Shown here in pieces: positions 11,525 through 23,526 of a stretch of 64,000 nt of DNA. The position numbers and the translations under genes are program-made. The stretch is from Mytilus californianus (taxonomy: Eukaryota; Mollusca; Bivalvia; Mytilida; Mytilidae): contig NW_026262690.1 of the NCBI RefSeq assembly GCF_021869535.1, positions 62,070,995 through 62,134,994 of the forward strand. Reading direction: 5' to 3'. How positions within the stretch are numbered: the stretch's first letter is position 1; every line of letters begins with the position of its first letter. The notes below the pieces were generated by a model that saw nothing but the letters and a program-made list of their open reading frames with translations, was not told the origin of the DNA and did not search any database.

Positions 11525-12062
11525 ATACTGTAAATTCAGAAATTATTGCTGTCATATACACAGGAAAAATTGCAACATATATTTTTCATATGTTCAAAAA
11601 CATATGAAAACGTATGTCAGATTTCAGAACCCCTCATGAAAAACATGTATTGATCATATAAAATCATATGAAAAACATATGATAAACATATGTTTTGAAA
11701 CACATGTTTTTCATATGTAGCACGAAACATATGAAAAACATGAAATTCATATGTTTTTTATATGATATATAAAACACACGAAAAATGTTATGTTGCAATT
11801 TTTCCTGTGTATTAATATTGTGATTGTTCACCAAAGGACACAAATGCGAGTTTAATTATTGGATGTGAGGAAATGCTGCATCCAAATGATTCTATCAAAA
11901 TAAAAAATGTCAATTTTGATTTTTGCGACATCTATCTCATTTAATTATTGCGACAAGAGGAAATGCTGCATCCAAAATAAAAAATGTCAGTTTTGATTAT
12001 TGTGACATCTATCAAGTTGCGATAATAAAAAAACATTGCAATAATTTCTGAAATTACAGTAT
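11525..12062. mobile_element. Outer MITE with 25-bp terminal inverted repeats
   Basis: Left end ATACTGTAAATTCAGAAA (11525 on) and right end TTTCTGAAATTACAGTAT (to 12062) match as inverted repeats with one mismatch in 25. The interior holds a ~100-bp direct repeat containing GAGGAAATGCTGCATCCAAA and, nested, the element at 11557-11811. Confidence 0.65.
11557..11811. mobile_element. Inner MITE with perfect 23-bp ends, nested in the outer one
   Basis: TACACAGGAAAAATTGCAAC at 11557 on is repeated exactly inverted, ending at 11811 (23 bp in all). The ends read TA-CACAGG...CCTGTG-TA, consistent with a TA target duplication of Tc1/mariner type. The interior is full of CATATG and ATATGAAAAACAT inversions. 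Confidence 0.7.
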
Positions 12063-12369
12063 ATGCAGGATCTTTTAATAAAATCTAACCACATGAAAAA
12101 CATGACTGCAAGAGGCAACCTTTCTGGTAGGTCAATGTTCCAAATTCTTTTAAAGCATAAAGTCAAAATGCTTGGAACTATATGGGATTGGAATATTCTC
12201 TACACATAGTCCTCATTTAATAATGATTAGGTGGCACATAGTTTCTGTCGAAACCCAGTGGAAAATGTCTTTTTAATCTCCATATCTGAAACTACCTTGC
12301 CAATTTCAACCAAACAGCAGGAATGGTATATGGAGGGTCCTCTACCTCTACAATGATCCTCATTTTTGT

Positions 12370-13345
12370 CACGCCTTAACGGAGTCAAAAAGCGAGACAT
12401 AGGTATGCTGTTTCCGGTGGCGTCGTCAACAATGTATTAGTTTGTGATTAGGTCTAGTTTATGGTGAACCACAAGTGGTAGGTCAATCATATTTGGTATG
12501 CATTTGTATTAGCATTGGCACATCTCAATTCCATGGAGATTATTTGACCCTGCCCCCTCAGTCATGGTCTATTGACTTTGAAACTTTTGCTTATTTTACA
12601 TGTATTAGTTTGTGATTAGGTCAGTTTATGGGGAACCACTAGTGGTAGGTCAATGATATTTGGTATGCAGTTTAATAAGCATTGGCATATCTCATTTCCA
12701 TGGAGATAATTTGGCTCCGCACCCTTAGTCATGGTCTATTGACTTTGAAAATTTTGCTAAGTTAACATGTATTAGTTTGTGATTAGGTCAGTTCAAGGGG
12801 AACCATTTAGGGTAGGCAAATGTTAATTGGTATTCAGTTGTATAAGCATTAGTACATCTCATTACCATGGAGAATATTTGGCCCCGCCCCCTCAGTCATG
12901 GTCTATCAATGACTTAGAAACTTTTGCTTAGTTTACATGTATTAGTTTGTGATTAGATCAGTTTAAGATGAACTGCTAATGTTAAGTCAATGATATTTGG
13001 TATGCAAATTTATTGGCATTTGCAAGTATGGTTTCCTTGGAGATTATATAGACCCACCCCCTCTTCATGGTTCATTGACTTTGAAACTTTTACATAGTTT
13101 ACAAATTAATGTCTGTGTTAAGGTTTGTTTAAAGGGAACGACTTATAATAAGTCAATGGTATTTGGTATGCAGTTGTATTAGCTTTGGCACATCTCATTT
13201 ACATGGAGATTGTTTAGCCATGTACCTCAGTCATGGTTCATTGACTTTGAATATTTGCATAACTTATGAAACATGTTAAAGTATTGCTATTTTAATTTCA
13301 ACATTTGCATAATCAAAATTACAAAAGTGAGACATATCTCTGTGA
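12370..13345 (+). mobile_element. Family F7 element: five degenerate ~169-bp tandem modules
   Basis: Head GTCACGCCTTAACGGAGTC with AAAAGCGAGACATAGG, then modules starting TGTATTAGTTTGTGATTAGG near 12432, 12601, 12769 and 12938, with a diverged one near 13105. Ends near AAAAGTGAGACATATC. Non-coding. Confidence 0.55.
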
Positions 13346-13689
13346 TAACAGTTTATGTTCCAAACCAGATACAAAATAAGGCTGTTACAGATAATCTCAT
13401 TCCAATTAAAAATCCTTAACATTTGGATCTTTCAAAGTCAAATGAAGTCAAAATATGACCAATCTGCCTATTTTTTTTTAATCATTAAAAGTAATTTGAT
13501 CATTTTTAAGGCGGAAATTTGTTTCCCACACAAAATCTTGTTGAGCGCTATAGCATGTGTATTTTTAAAGGTTGTTAAGCTGAGGGATAGTAGGAATATA
13601 TTTGTAAAGTGAGTTTTATATGTGTCTGGGCCCCAAGACAGTAAGGTTATAGTAATTTTAATTTAGTTAGACAAGTTTGAACAGGAAGA

Positions 13690-13905
13690 AGTGCCATTCT
13701 GCCACAAGTATAGTACCCGTCGTCGTCTTCCGTTTACATTTACAAAAATTTCCCCTTGAAACTAATGTGCCAAATTTAACCAAACTTGGCCACAATCATC
13801 ATTAGGGTATCTAGTTTAAAAAAATGTGTCTGACGACCCCGCCTGCCAACCAACATGGCCGCCATGGCTAAAAAAAGAACATAGGGGTAAAATGCAGTTT
13901 TTATA
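13690..13905 (+). mobile_element. Family F4 internal fragment
   Basis: Contains CCAAATTTAACCAAACTTGG, GGGTATCTAGTTTAAAAAAA and CAACATGGCCGCCATGGC, shared with the F4 copies near 9000 and 19140. It is cut off by the F1 head that follows. Confidence 0.5.
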
Positions 13906-14330
13906 CAACCGCAAAAAATTTTTGCGCTCGTATATTGGTATGACGTTGGCGTCTTCGTCTTCCGGCATCGTCGTCGTCGTCCAAAGACACATTGGTTTTT
14001 GCACTCTAACTTTAGTTTAAGTGAATGGATCTCTTTGAAATTTTACCATAAGGTTAAATACCACAAAAAGAAGGTTGGGATTGATTTTGAGGGTTATGGT
14101 ACCAACAGTTAAGGAATTAGGGGCCAAAAATAAGCATTTTCTAGTTTCCAGACAATAACTGTGGAACCGTGTATGGATCTCTCTGAAATTATACTACCAA
14201 GTTTCCATACCACAAAGGGATGGTTAGGATTTGCTTTGGGGGGTTATGGCTCAAACCGTTTAGGAATTAGGGGCAAAAAAGAGGGAAAAACAAGGTTGTC
14301 CTGGTTAATGGACAAATACTTTAGTACAAA

Positions 14331-14515
14331 ACATAATTTAAAGCAGTGTAAGGGAGATAAATCAAATACATCATTGAAATTACCTCCCTTACACTGCTTT
14401 TAAATTATGTATAAAGTAATGATTAATGAACAATTAAGATAATTTAAAACAGTGTAAGGGAGGTAATCCAAATACAACGTTTTGGTTACTTCCTTTACAC
14501 TGCTTTTAAATTATG
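14331..14515. repeat. Two tandem hairpins built on AGCAGTGTAAGGGAGGTAA
   Basis: ACATAATTTAAAGCAGTGTA (14331 on) pairs with TACACTGCTTTTAAATTATG (~14390-14409); a second, similar hairpin follows at ~14440-14515. The same hairpin recurs near 21000-21057 and 63850-63920. Confidence 0.8.
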
Positions 14516-15036
14516 TTTAAAGAAATGCATATTTATAAAGGAAGACCAGTAAAAATATCTGCAAATGTTGCATCTTTTTTTTTTTTACAAAAAAATCCAT
14601 ATGAAAGATTTGACACTATATTTTAAATTCTATTATAAAATAGATTAAGTTAGCACTATGGTAAATTTAAATGGGTAATTATGGTTGCAAACTCTATTGG
14701 AAATTTGAATTGAGATTATGACCATATCTTGAGGGAAAGAATTTTTTTTGGGGAAAAGGGGGGGGGGGGTTAAAAAGAAATTGTGGGGGGTCAATTTTTT
14801 CTCATTTCAGATTTCAGAAATTAAAAAGAATTATTCTTCAAATATTATTTTTTTTTCAAATTTCAAATATTGAAAAATTTCAAGAAGTAATCTTTAATTG
14901 CACAGTATGGCACACTAGATTTGTAAAATCTTTGACCACATTTATTTATTTGTTATGCCGAATCTAACCCTGTATTTAGATTTTTAATTTTGGGTCCAGT
15001 TTTCAAATTGGTCTACATTAAGGTCCAAAGGGTCCA

Positions 15037-16615
15037 AAATTAAACTTTGTTTGATTTTAACAAAAATTGAATATATGGGGTTCTTTGATATGCTGAATCT
15101 AAACATGTATTTAGATTTTTGGCCCAGTTTCCAAGTTGGTCCAAATTGGGGTCCAAAATTAAACTTTGTTTGATTTCAACAAAAATTGAATTTATGGGGT
15201 TCTTTGATATGCTGAATCTAACCATGTATTTAGGTTTTTTTATTTGTGGACCCCGCTATCAAATTGGTTCATATTGAGGTCAAAAGGGTCCAAAATTAAA
15301 CTTCGTTTGATTTCATCAAAAATTGAATTTTTGGGGTTCTTTGATATGCCAAATCTAACTGCGTATTTAGAATTTTGATTTTGGGTCCTGTTTTTTAAAT
15401 TGGTCTACATTAAGGTCCAAAGGGTCCAAAATTAAACTTAGTTTGATTTTTAAAAAAATTGAATTCTTGGGGTTCTTTGATATGCTGAATCTAACCATGT
15501 ATTTAGATTTTTTATTTGTGGGCCCCGCTATCAAATTGGTTCATATTGAGGTCAAAAGGGTCCAAAATTAAACTTTGTTTGATTTCATCAAAAATTGAAT
15601 TATTGGGGTTCTTTGATATTCCAAATCTAACCGTGTATTTAGATTTTTAATTTTGGGTCCCGTTTTTTAAATTGGTCTACATTAAGGTCCAAAGGGTCCA
15701 AAATTAAACTTAGTTTGATTTTAACAAAAATTGAATTCTTGGGGTTCTTTGATATGCTGAATCTAAACATGTGTTTAGATTTTTGATTATGGGCCCAGTT
15801 TTCAAGTTTGTCCAAGTTGGGGTCAAAATTAAACTTTGTTTGATTTTAACAAAAATTGAATATATGGGGTTCTTTGATATGCTGAATCTAAACATGTATT
15901 TAGATTTTTGGCCCAGTTTCCAAGTTGGTCCAAATTGGGGTCCAAAATTAAACTTTGTTTGATTTCAACAAAAATTGAATTTATGGGGTTCTTTGATATG
16001 CTGAATCTAACCATGTATTTAGGTTTTTTTATTTGTGGACCCCGCTATCAAATTGGTTCATATTGAGGTCAAAAGGGTCCAAAATTAAACTTCGTTTGAT
16101 TTCATCAAAAATTGAATTTTTGGGGTTCTTTGATATGCCAAATCTAACTGCGTATTTAGAATTTTGATTTTGGGTCCTGTTTTTTAAATTGGTCTACATT
16201 AAGGTCCAAAGGGTCCAAAATTAAACTTAGTTTGATTTTTAAAAAAATTGAATTCTTGGGGTTCTTTGATATGCTGAATCTAACCATGTATTTAGATTTT
16301 TTATTTGTGGGCCCCGCTATCAAATTGGTTCATATTGAGGTCAAAAGGGTCCAAAATTAAACTTTGTTTGATTTCATCAAAAATTGAATTATTGGGGTTC
16401 TTTGATATTCCAAATCTAACCGTGTATTTAGATTTTTAATTTTGGGTCCCGTTTTTTAAATTGGTCTACATTAAGGTCCAAAGGGTCCAAAATTAAACTT
16501 AGTTTGATTTTAACAAAAATTGAATTCTTGGGGTTCTTTGATATGCTGAATCTAAACATGTGTTTAGATTTTTGATTATGGGCCCAGTTTTCAAGTTTGT
16601 CCAAGTTGGGGTCAA
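15037..16615 (+). repeat. 789-bp near-identical tandem duplication
   Basis: Sequence from about 15037 to 15825 recurs at 15826-16614 with a constant 789-bp offset; translated frames at 15040-15225 and 15829-16014 are identical. Each copy is itself made of degenerate ~100-150-bp modules around GGGTCCAAAATTAAACTT and GGGGTTCTTTGATATGCTGA. Confidence 0.9.
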
Positions 16616-16899
16616 AATTAAACTTTGTTTGATTTCAACAAAAATTGAATATATGGGGTTCTTTGATATGCTGAATCTAACCATGTATTTTGATTTTGGA
16701 CATTGGACCATAATAGGTAAATTAAAAAAATTCAAGTTCTTAGACCACATTCTTTCTGTGTCAGAAACCTATGCTGTGTCAAATATTTAATCACAATCCA
16801 AATTCAGAGCTGTATCAAGCTTGAATGTTGTGTCCATACTTGCCCCAACTGTTCAGGGTTCGACCTCTGCGGTCGTATCAAGCTGCGCCCAGCGAAGCA

Positions 16900-17065
16900 T
16901 TTTAATGGCTTATATCTCTGAAACTAAAGCATTTAGAGCAAATCTGACAATGGTTAAAAATGTTCATCAGGTTAAGATCTATCTGCCCTGCAATTTTCAG
17001 ACGAATCAGACAACCTGTTGTTGGGTTGCTGCCCCTGAATTAGTAATTGTAAGGAAATTTTGCAG
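16900..17065 (+). mobile_element. Family F4 internal fragment
   Basis: GCTTATATCTCTGAAACTAA and GACGAATCAGACAACCTGTT match the F4 copy at 9060-9180. It lies between two F1 elements. Confidence 0.45.
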
Positions 17066-18691
17066 TTTTTGCGGTCATATATTGGTATCGCGTCATCCAA
17101 AGACATTTGGTTTCCAGACAATAACTTTAGTTTAAGTGTATGGATCTCTATGAAATTTATCCAAAAGGTTCAATACCACAAGTAGAAGGTTGGGATTCAT
17201 TTTGGGGGTAATTGCCTAAACCGTTCAGGACTTAGGGGCCAAAAAGGGTCTAAAAAAAGCATTTTTGTTGAGCCTGCGACTTTTGTTGAAAAAGCGAGAC
17301 ATAGCCATCCTACATTCCGTCGGCGGCGTCCACAAATATTCACTCTGTGGTTAAAGTTTTTGAAATTTTAATAACTTTCTTAAACTATCCTGCATTTCAA
17401 CCAAACCTGGACAGAAGCTTGTTTATGATCATAAGATAGTATCCAGAAGTAAATTTTGTTAAAAAAAAAAAATCCTGTTTATCCGTATTTTACTCATATA
17501 TGGACTTAGTTTTTCTGCCAGTTAACATAACATTCACTCTGTGGTTAAAGTATTTCAAATTTTAATAACTTTCTTAAACTATCCTGGATTTGTACCACAC
17601 TTGGACAGAAGCTTGTTTGTGATCATAAGATAGTATTTAAAAGTGAGTTTTGTTAAAAAAAAAACCCTGTATATCCATATTTTACTTATAAATGGACTTA
17701 GTTTTTCTGCCAGTTAACATTACATTCACTCTGTGGTTAAAGCTTTCAAAATTTTAATAACTTTCTTAAACTATCCTGGATTTGTACCAAACTTGGACAG
17801 AAGCTTGTTTATGATCGAAAGCTAGTATCTAGAAGGAAATTTTGTAAAAATTAATTTACTGTTTTTCCGTATATTACTTATAAATGGACTTAGTTTTATT
17901 CCAGTTAATATTACATACAGTCTGCAGTTAAAGTTTTTAAAACATTTATTAGATTCATAAACCTTCTTGGATTTTTACCAAACTTGAACAGAACTTCTTA
18001 CAATCAAAAGATAGTATCTAGAGGAAAATTTTTAATAATTTTTTCCCCATTTTTGTTGAGCCTGCGACTAACAGAAAAAGAAGGCGAGACACTGGGTTCC
18101 GCTGAACCCTTACGAATTTTTGTAGTTTTCAGACAATAACCTGTGTTTAAGTGTATGGATGTCTCTTAAATTGTACCACATTTTACAAAAAGAAAAATTA
18201 TTTTTTTTGGAAGGGGGGTAAATTTTTTTTTTGGGGGGGGGAGGCAATTTTTTTTCCTCAAAATAAAATTCTCTTCAAATGTTTTTTTCTTTGGAGGGAG
18301 GGGTTGAAAAAAAATTTTTAGGGGGGGGGGGAGTCAATTTTTTTCCCTCAAGATTTAAGAAATTGTCAATTTTTCAAAGAAAATAATTGGGGGTCACAAT
18401 TTATTTTGCTAATTCTTTGTAAATAGTCTGAAAACAGATTTACTAAGTATTGCGCAACAGCACAGTGTATTGCACAACAGCAAGAAATCTTCAATTGAAT
18501 ATAAATTCAAATCATACAACCAATTTCAAGTTCTTTGACACATTTATTCTGTGTCAGAAACCTATAATGTGTCAAATATTTAATTACTATTCAAATTCAG
18601 ACCTGTATCAAGCTTGAATATTGTGTCCATTTTTACCCCAACTGTTCAGGGTTGGACCTCTGCGGTCGTGTACAGCTGCGCTCGGCGAAGC
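17066..18691 (+). mobile_element. Family F1 element with an F3 element inside it
   Basis: Starts with a shortened head (TTTTTGCGGTCATATATTGG) and ends GACCTCTGCGGTCGTG then CAGCTGCGCTCGGCGAAGCA. The 3' part shares CTGTGTCAGAAACCTATAAT and AATTCAGACCTGTATCAAGC with the copies at 16.8 and 21.3 kb. Split by the insertion at 17265-18113. Confidence 0.55.
17265..18113 (+). mobile_element. Family F3 element nested in F1
   Basis: Head GTTGAGCCTGCGAC; four ~195-bp modules starting ATTCACTCTGTGGTTAAAG (the last diverged); tail AGGCGAGACACT, the near-inverse of the head, followed by the perfect stem GGGTTC-CGCT-GAACCC at 18094-18109. The flanking F1 sequence rejoins as AAGCATTTTT|GTAGTTTTCAGAC, with only a T-run at the junction. 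Confidence 0.65.
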
Positions 18692-18694
18692 AGT

Positions 18695-19313
18695 TTATTG
18701 GTTATTATCTTGAATATTATTATAGATAGAGATAAACTGTAAACAGCAATAATGTGCAGCAAAGTAAGATCTACAAATAAGTCAACATGACCAAAATTGT
18801 TAATTGACCCCTTAGAGATCAACTGTAAACAGCAATAATGTTCAGCAAAGTAAGATCTACAAATAAGTCAACATGACCAAAATTGTCAATTGACCCCTTA
18901 GAGATAAACTGTAAACAGCAATAATGTTTAGCAAAGTAAGATCTACAAATAAGTTGACAAGACCAAAATTGTCAATTGACCCCTTACAGAGTTATTGTCC
19001 TTTAAAGTCAATTTTTAACAATTCTTCGTAAATTTTTGAAATCTTTTACAAAAATCTTCTCTGAAACTACTAAGACAAATTTAACCAAACTAGGCACAAT
19101 CATCATAAGGGTATCTAGTTTAAAAAATGTGTCCAATGACCCCGCCTGCCAACCAACATGGCCTACATGGCTAAAAATAGAACATAGGGGTAAAACACAG
19201 TTTTTGGCTTATATCTCTGAAACTAAAGCAAAAGTATACTGGTTGCATTATTTCATGCATCAATTGTAAACAAAAATATCAGGTGAGCGACACAGGCTCC
19301 TTGGATCCTCTAG
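18695..19313 (+). mobile_element. Family F4 element with 3x 88-bp internal repeat and CTAG end
   Basis: AACTGTAAACAGCAATAATG occurs three times at ~88-bp spacing. The 3' end is AGGTGAGCGACAC, stem GGCTCC-TT-GGATCC, then CTAG at 19310-19313 followed by T. Confidence 0.6.
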
Positions 19314-19624
19314 TTCTCTTTCTTATAAGTGCTTTTATCAAATAGATGTATTTGTTTTAAGAAAAATGTAGTCTGTAAGGCTTCATTTTATAATCTTCAA
19401 AATAATGTACTCACTGTAAGTAAAGATATATTGAAAATTTCATTCCCCCTGTTGTTTCCCCAGTTTCTTTAGACATGGAAAAAATAAATGTTTGCTTTGA
19501 AATACCAAAACATGAGGTTCTAAAGAGTCTGTCACTCACTTGGATTTATGTACATCTTCAACTATGGCCACTCTCCAACATTGTAATCTAAAATATAATT
19601 CATGACCAAAATCTCATTTTTGTT

Positions 19625-20309
19625 AACCGGATTTTCGAAGGAAAAATTGGTTATTGATTTGGGATGTATGGCGGGCGGGCGGCTTCCAAAGTGTCGGTTC
19701 ATTAACATGCAAATGCTGTTGATGAAATTTTTTCAAATTTAGATATGTTGTTTCCTGTGAGTAAATGAAGGTCAAGTTCAATTTTCACAATTTTAGCTTT
19801 TCTCGTTGTTGAGTTGTCAACCAAAAGTTATACTTATTATATGATTGAGTTATTTCCCTTTGAACAGAAATTGTGATTTGCAAAAATCATTTTCATTAGA
19901 TAATAATCTATTTTTATTAAAGGAAATATTTCATTACATTACATTGTGTAGATAAAATTGTTGACATTGACAGATAAGTTGAAGATCTATATTAGTTTGT
20001 GACAAATGAAAGAAAAAATATTGGGAACTATTAATTATATATATAAAGTTTGATTACACTAAGTGTTTTTAAATAATTTTCACCTGTTATCAGATAACAA
20101 AGCATCTGGTAAATATCTTATCACACAATTATAATTGGAGTAACAGATTTATTTGAAAATTTTCTGTTTCCTAAGTGTTGATGATGATGAGATCTGTAGG
20201 ACAGTAAAGTTTGAAATTTACTGTTCATTATTAGACCTTTTGAAGATAATTACAGATAAGTTTTATATATTTTATTGTATAAATGATAAATGACATTTTG
20301 GATTTGTTT
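19625..20309 (+). mobile_element. F5-related element followed by unassigned sequence
   Basis: Starts AACCGGATTTTCGAAGG, then a GGCGGGCGGGCGGC run and AGGTCAAGTTCAATTTTCAC, which the F5 copy at 60.67 kb also carries. From about 19860 the sequence is plain AT-rich DNA in which I see nothing further. Confidence 0.4.
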
Positions 20310-20583
20310 TATGCCCCCGCCGAAGCGGAGGGGGCTTTAAGTTTTACCCTTGTCCGTCTGTCCGTACATCCCAAAATTGGTTTTCGTTCTCTAACTTAAG
20401 TTTACCTCAACCAAATGTTCTCAAACTTATACACAATGCTTATTACCACAAAACACAGATCAAGTTTGAATTTTGGTGGCGTCACTTTTTCTGTTCTAGA
20501 GTTATGCCCCTTTACAAATGGAAAACTTGCTAAATTTTTCATTTTTTTTTCTAAAAATATCAATGATGTCATTGTTCAAGTAA
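20310..20583 (+). mobile_element. Family F6 element, truncated
   Basis: Head ATGCCCCCGCCGAAGCGG/AGGGGGC, then CCTTGTCCGTCTGTCCG and one F6 module (ACCTCAACCAAATGTTCTC). It is interrupted by the F1 element at 20584. Confidence 0.55.
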
Positions 20584-21448
20584 TTTTTATACGACCGCAA
20601 AAAATTTTTGCGGTGGTATATTGGTATGACGTTGTCGTCGTTGTCGTCCAAAGACACATTGGTTTTCGCACAATAACTTTAGTTTAAGTGAATGGAGCTC
20701 TATGAAATTTTACCATAAGGTTCAATATCACTAAAGGAAGGTTGGTATTGATTTTGGGGGTTATGGGGCCAACAGTTTAGGAATTAAGGGCCAAAAAGGG
20801 GCAAAAAACAAGCATTTTTCTAGTTTCCAGACAATAACTTGTGGAAAGGTGTATGGATCTCCCTGAAATTATACCACAAGTTTCCATATCACAAAGGGAT
20901 GGTTAGGATTTGCTTTGGGGGATTATGGCTCAAACCGTTTAGGAATTAGGGGGAAAAACAAGGGTGTCCTGGTTAACGGACAAATACTTTAGTACAAAAC
21001 ATAATTTAAAGCAGTGTAAGGGAGGTAATTCTAATACATCATTTGAATTACCTCCCGTAAAAAGAAATTGTGGGGGTCAATTTTTTCTCATTTCTGATTT
21101 CAGAAATTAAAAAGAAAAATTCTTCAAATATTATTTTTTTGCCAAAAAAAAAAGTGTGTGTGTGTGGGGGGGGTTAATTTTTTTTTTTTTTTGTGGGGGA
21201 TGGGGGGGTCAATTCGCAACAGCAAAGTGCATTGCACAAAAGCAAAAAATTGAATTTAAATTCAAATCATATAAACAATTCTAAGTTCTTTGACTACAGT
21301 TATTCTGTGTCAGAAACCTTTTATGTGTCAAATATTTAATTACAATCCAAATTCAGACCTGTATCAAGCGCTAATATTGTGTCCATTTTTGTCCCCAATG
21401 TTCAGGGTTGGACCTCTGCAGTCATATCCAGCTGCGCTCGGCGAAGCA
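20584..21448 (+). mobile_element. Family F1 element, compact complete copy
   Basis: The head ATACGACCGCAAA (20589 on) pairs with TTTTTGCGGTGGTAT. The interior has a TTGTCGTCGTTGTCGTCC run and one AGCAGTGTAAGGGAGGTAA hairpin. The tail is GCAGTCATAT, then CAGCTGCGCTCGGCGAAGCA. About 865 bp; the best copy here for defining the family's ends. Confidence 0.65.
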
Positions 21449-21539
21449 ATTTATTTCAATTGGAGTTATCTTCCTTTGTCCATGATTATAGTTGAATCAA
21501 CTATAATCAGTGCTTTATACAATGCAATGTTTAATTTTG

Positions 21540-22060
21540 CCTTCCACTGATAAATTACAGATCAAGTTGAATTTGGGTAGTGTCACTTTAACCATTATTG
21601 AGTTATGCCCCTTTATAAATCGACAAATTGCAAAATTTTTAGTCCGTTCTGTAACTTAAGTTTGCCCCAACCAAACATGAAACCTATACACAATACTTAT
21701 TACCACACACAAGCTTCTGTCCAAATTTCATAAATTTCCATGAAGCTTATTGATGACTGAAAAATGAGCCTGAGTATTAAATGTAAAAAAAACTAAGTCC
21801 ATTTATTAGTAAAATACGGAAAAATGAAAATAAATATTTTCCAAAAATTGCCCTGGATACTGTATTTTGGTCATGAAGCTTCTGTCCCAATTTCATAAAA
21901 TTCCATATATGTTTGACTAAGTTATTGATGTCCAAAAAAACTTTAACCACAGACTGAACCTACATGTTGACGCCGCTGATGCCAATGACTGAATCTAGCG
22001 TTATGTCTCGCTTTCGCGAAATAAATTTCACAAGTTCGACAAAAATGGGGATACCAAATC
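21540..22060. repeat. F6 fragment followed by inverted F3 fragment
   Basis: 21550-21690 carries F6 internal sequence (TGAGTTATGCCCCTTTATAA). From ~21715 the reverse strand reads as F3 (GGACAGAAGCTTGTG), ending at the inverted F3 head around 22005-22040 (TCGCTTTCGCGAAATAAATT). Confidence 0.45.
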
Positions 22061-22198
22061 AGTTTGTTATGTCTTCATTAAGTAACTGCATATGTACTGA
22101 CCAAAATTATTCATGTTGTTAACTAATTACAAGTAGAAAAACCAGAGCTCACATTCATACTCCTTGCTTCCAATTTGTTAAGGAATATACTTTTAAAA

Positions 22199-22384
22199 CT
22201 AGAGGCTCTAATGAGCCTTTGTCACTCACCTGGATATATATCTTTCTCGTCTTTTTTGCTATTTTAATTTCTATTTAGAACTATAGTTTTCACAGATAAT
22301 AGGCAAAAAAACGCAAACTATTGGTAAAAATTCTAATATAAGGGCAATAACTCTGATAAAGCGTCTACGTATGATTTTGGCAAT
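22199..22384 (-). mobile_element. Family F4 3' end on the minus strand
   Basis: CTAGAGGCTC...GAGCC at 22199 is the reverse complement of the F4 terminal stem plus CTAG, with the expected flanking T on the minus strand; GTCACTCACCTGG follows. Cut by the F2 element. Confidence 0.5.
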
Positions 22385-23228
22385 TTTTATACGGCTGTCA
22401 AAATTTTGCCGGACGTATTATGGTATACAAAATTAATGTCGTCTGTCCGTCTATCCGTCTGTTCGTCTGTCTGTCCGGCGTAAACATGTCGCACCGTAAC
22501 TTGAGAATGACTTATCCAAATTTCATGAAACTTAACATAGTTGTTTCTCATGATGGTCAAACGATCTGTATACCTTTGGTGAAAATAAGATTAAAACTTT
22601 TTGAGTAACGGGAGTTAGTAACTAAAACAGGTGTGTGTTTTTTTTTTCACATGTCGCGCCGTATCTCAAAAACAATTTATGATTATTGCTTAAATTCTAC
22701 ACACTTCTTAGTTATATTAATCTTAAGATCTGTATACTTTTTGGTGATGATTCAAAATTTTATTTTTGAGTTATTGAGTATTTTGTAAAAAAAGGGGGAG
22801 GGATTTTTCACATGTCGCGCCGTATCTCAAAAACGATTTATGATTATTGCTTAAAATTTTACACACTTCTTAGTTATATTAATCTAAAGATCTGTATACT
22901 TTTTGGTGATGATTCAAAATTTTATTTTTGAGTTATTGAGTATTTTGTAAAAAAGGGGGAGGGGTTTTTCGCATGTTGCGCCGTATCTCAAAAACGATTT
23001 ATGATTATTGCTTAAAATTTTACACACTTCTTAGTTATATTAATCTAAAGATCTGTATACTTTTTGGTTTTGATTCAAAATTTTATTTTAGAGATATTGA
23101 GTTTTTTGTAAAAAAAAAAGGGTGGGGGTTTCGCATGTCGCGCCGTATGTCAGAAACTATTTATGATTATTGCATGAAAATTCACACACAAGACGACGGG
23201 CGTATCATGCGCTCATGGCGCAGCTATT
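22385..23228 (+). mobile_element. Family F2 element with ~161-bp tandem modules
   Basis: Head TTTTTATACGGCTGTC with GCCGGACGTATTATGG, then GTCCGTCTATCCGTCTG. Modules begin CATGTCGCGCCGTATCTC near 22650, 22810, 22970 and 23133. The tail is GGGCGTATCAT plus the stem GCGC-TCATG-GCGC at 23209-23221. Non-coding. Confidence 0.6.
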
Positions 23229-23526
23229 TATTAACTTTGTAGTAGATCTAGTCTTGAAGGTCATTCAGTTGCATTTCAAAGTTTCTATCTTTTATAGTTT
23301 TCCAAATAATAGGCAATAACGCAAATAGTTTCTAAAAGTCGAAGTCGTAATTTTAGGGCAATTATTCGCATTAACGATTTCGGCCACCTAATCGTTTTTG
23401 CTGTTCAAAGTTTCTATTTTTTATTGTTTTCAAGATAATAGGCAAAAATTGTAAAAATCAGCATTATAGGGCAATAACACCAATAAGGAGTGGACTCACG
23501 ATTTATTAGTAGATCTTGTCTTGTTG
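23229..23526 (-). repeat. F4-like fragments
   Basis: AAATAATAGGCAATAACGCA and AAGATAATAGGCAAAAATTG resemble the reverse strand of F4 internal segments, in two degenerate copies. Confidence 0.35.

Larger units (their letters stand above)
13909..16899 (+). mobile_element. Family F1 element, 3.0 kb, expanded by internal tandem duplication
   Basis: The head TTATACAACCGC pairs with TTTTTGCGCTCGTATATTGG. The tail GCGGTCGTAT (16869-16878) is the inverse of the consensus head ATACGACCGC and is followed by the imperfect stem AGCTGCGCCCAGCGAAGC. Internally there are two GCAGTGTAAGGGAG hairpins and a 789-bp duplication. The short open frames here are repeat artefacts. Confidence 0.6.

Noticed and set aside
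15040-16750. Repeated 61-83-codon frames (VRFSISKNPI...)
   Set aside because: Non-coding tandem modules of an F1 element; identical frames result from the 789-bp duplication.
22973-23242. An 89-codon frame with repeated RRISKTIYDYC/RRMSETIYDYC
   Set aside because: Translation of the 161-bp modules of the F2 element; frame shifts between modules and no homology.
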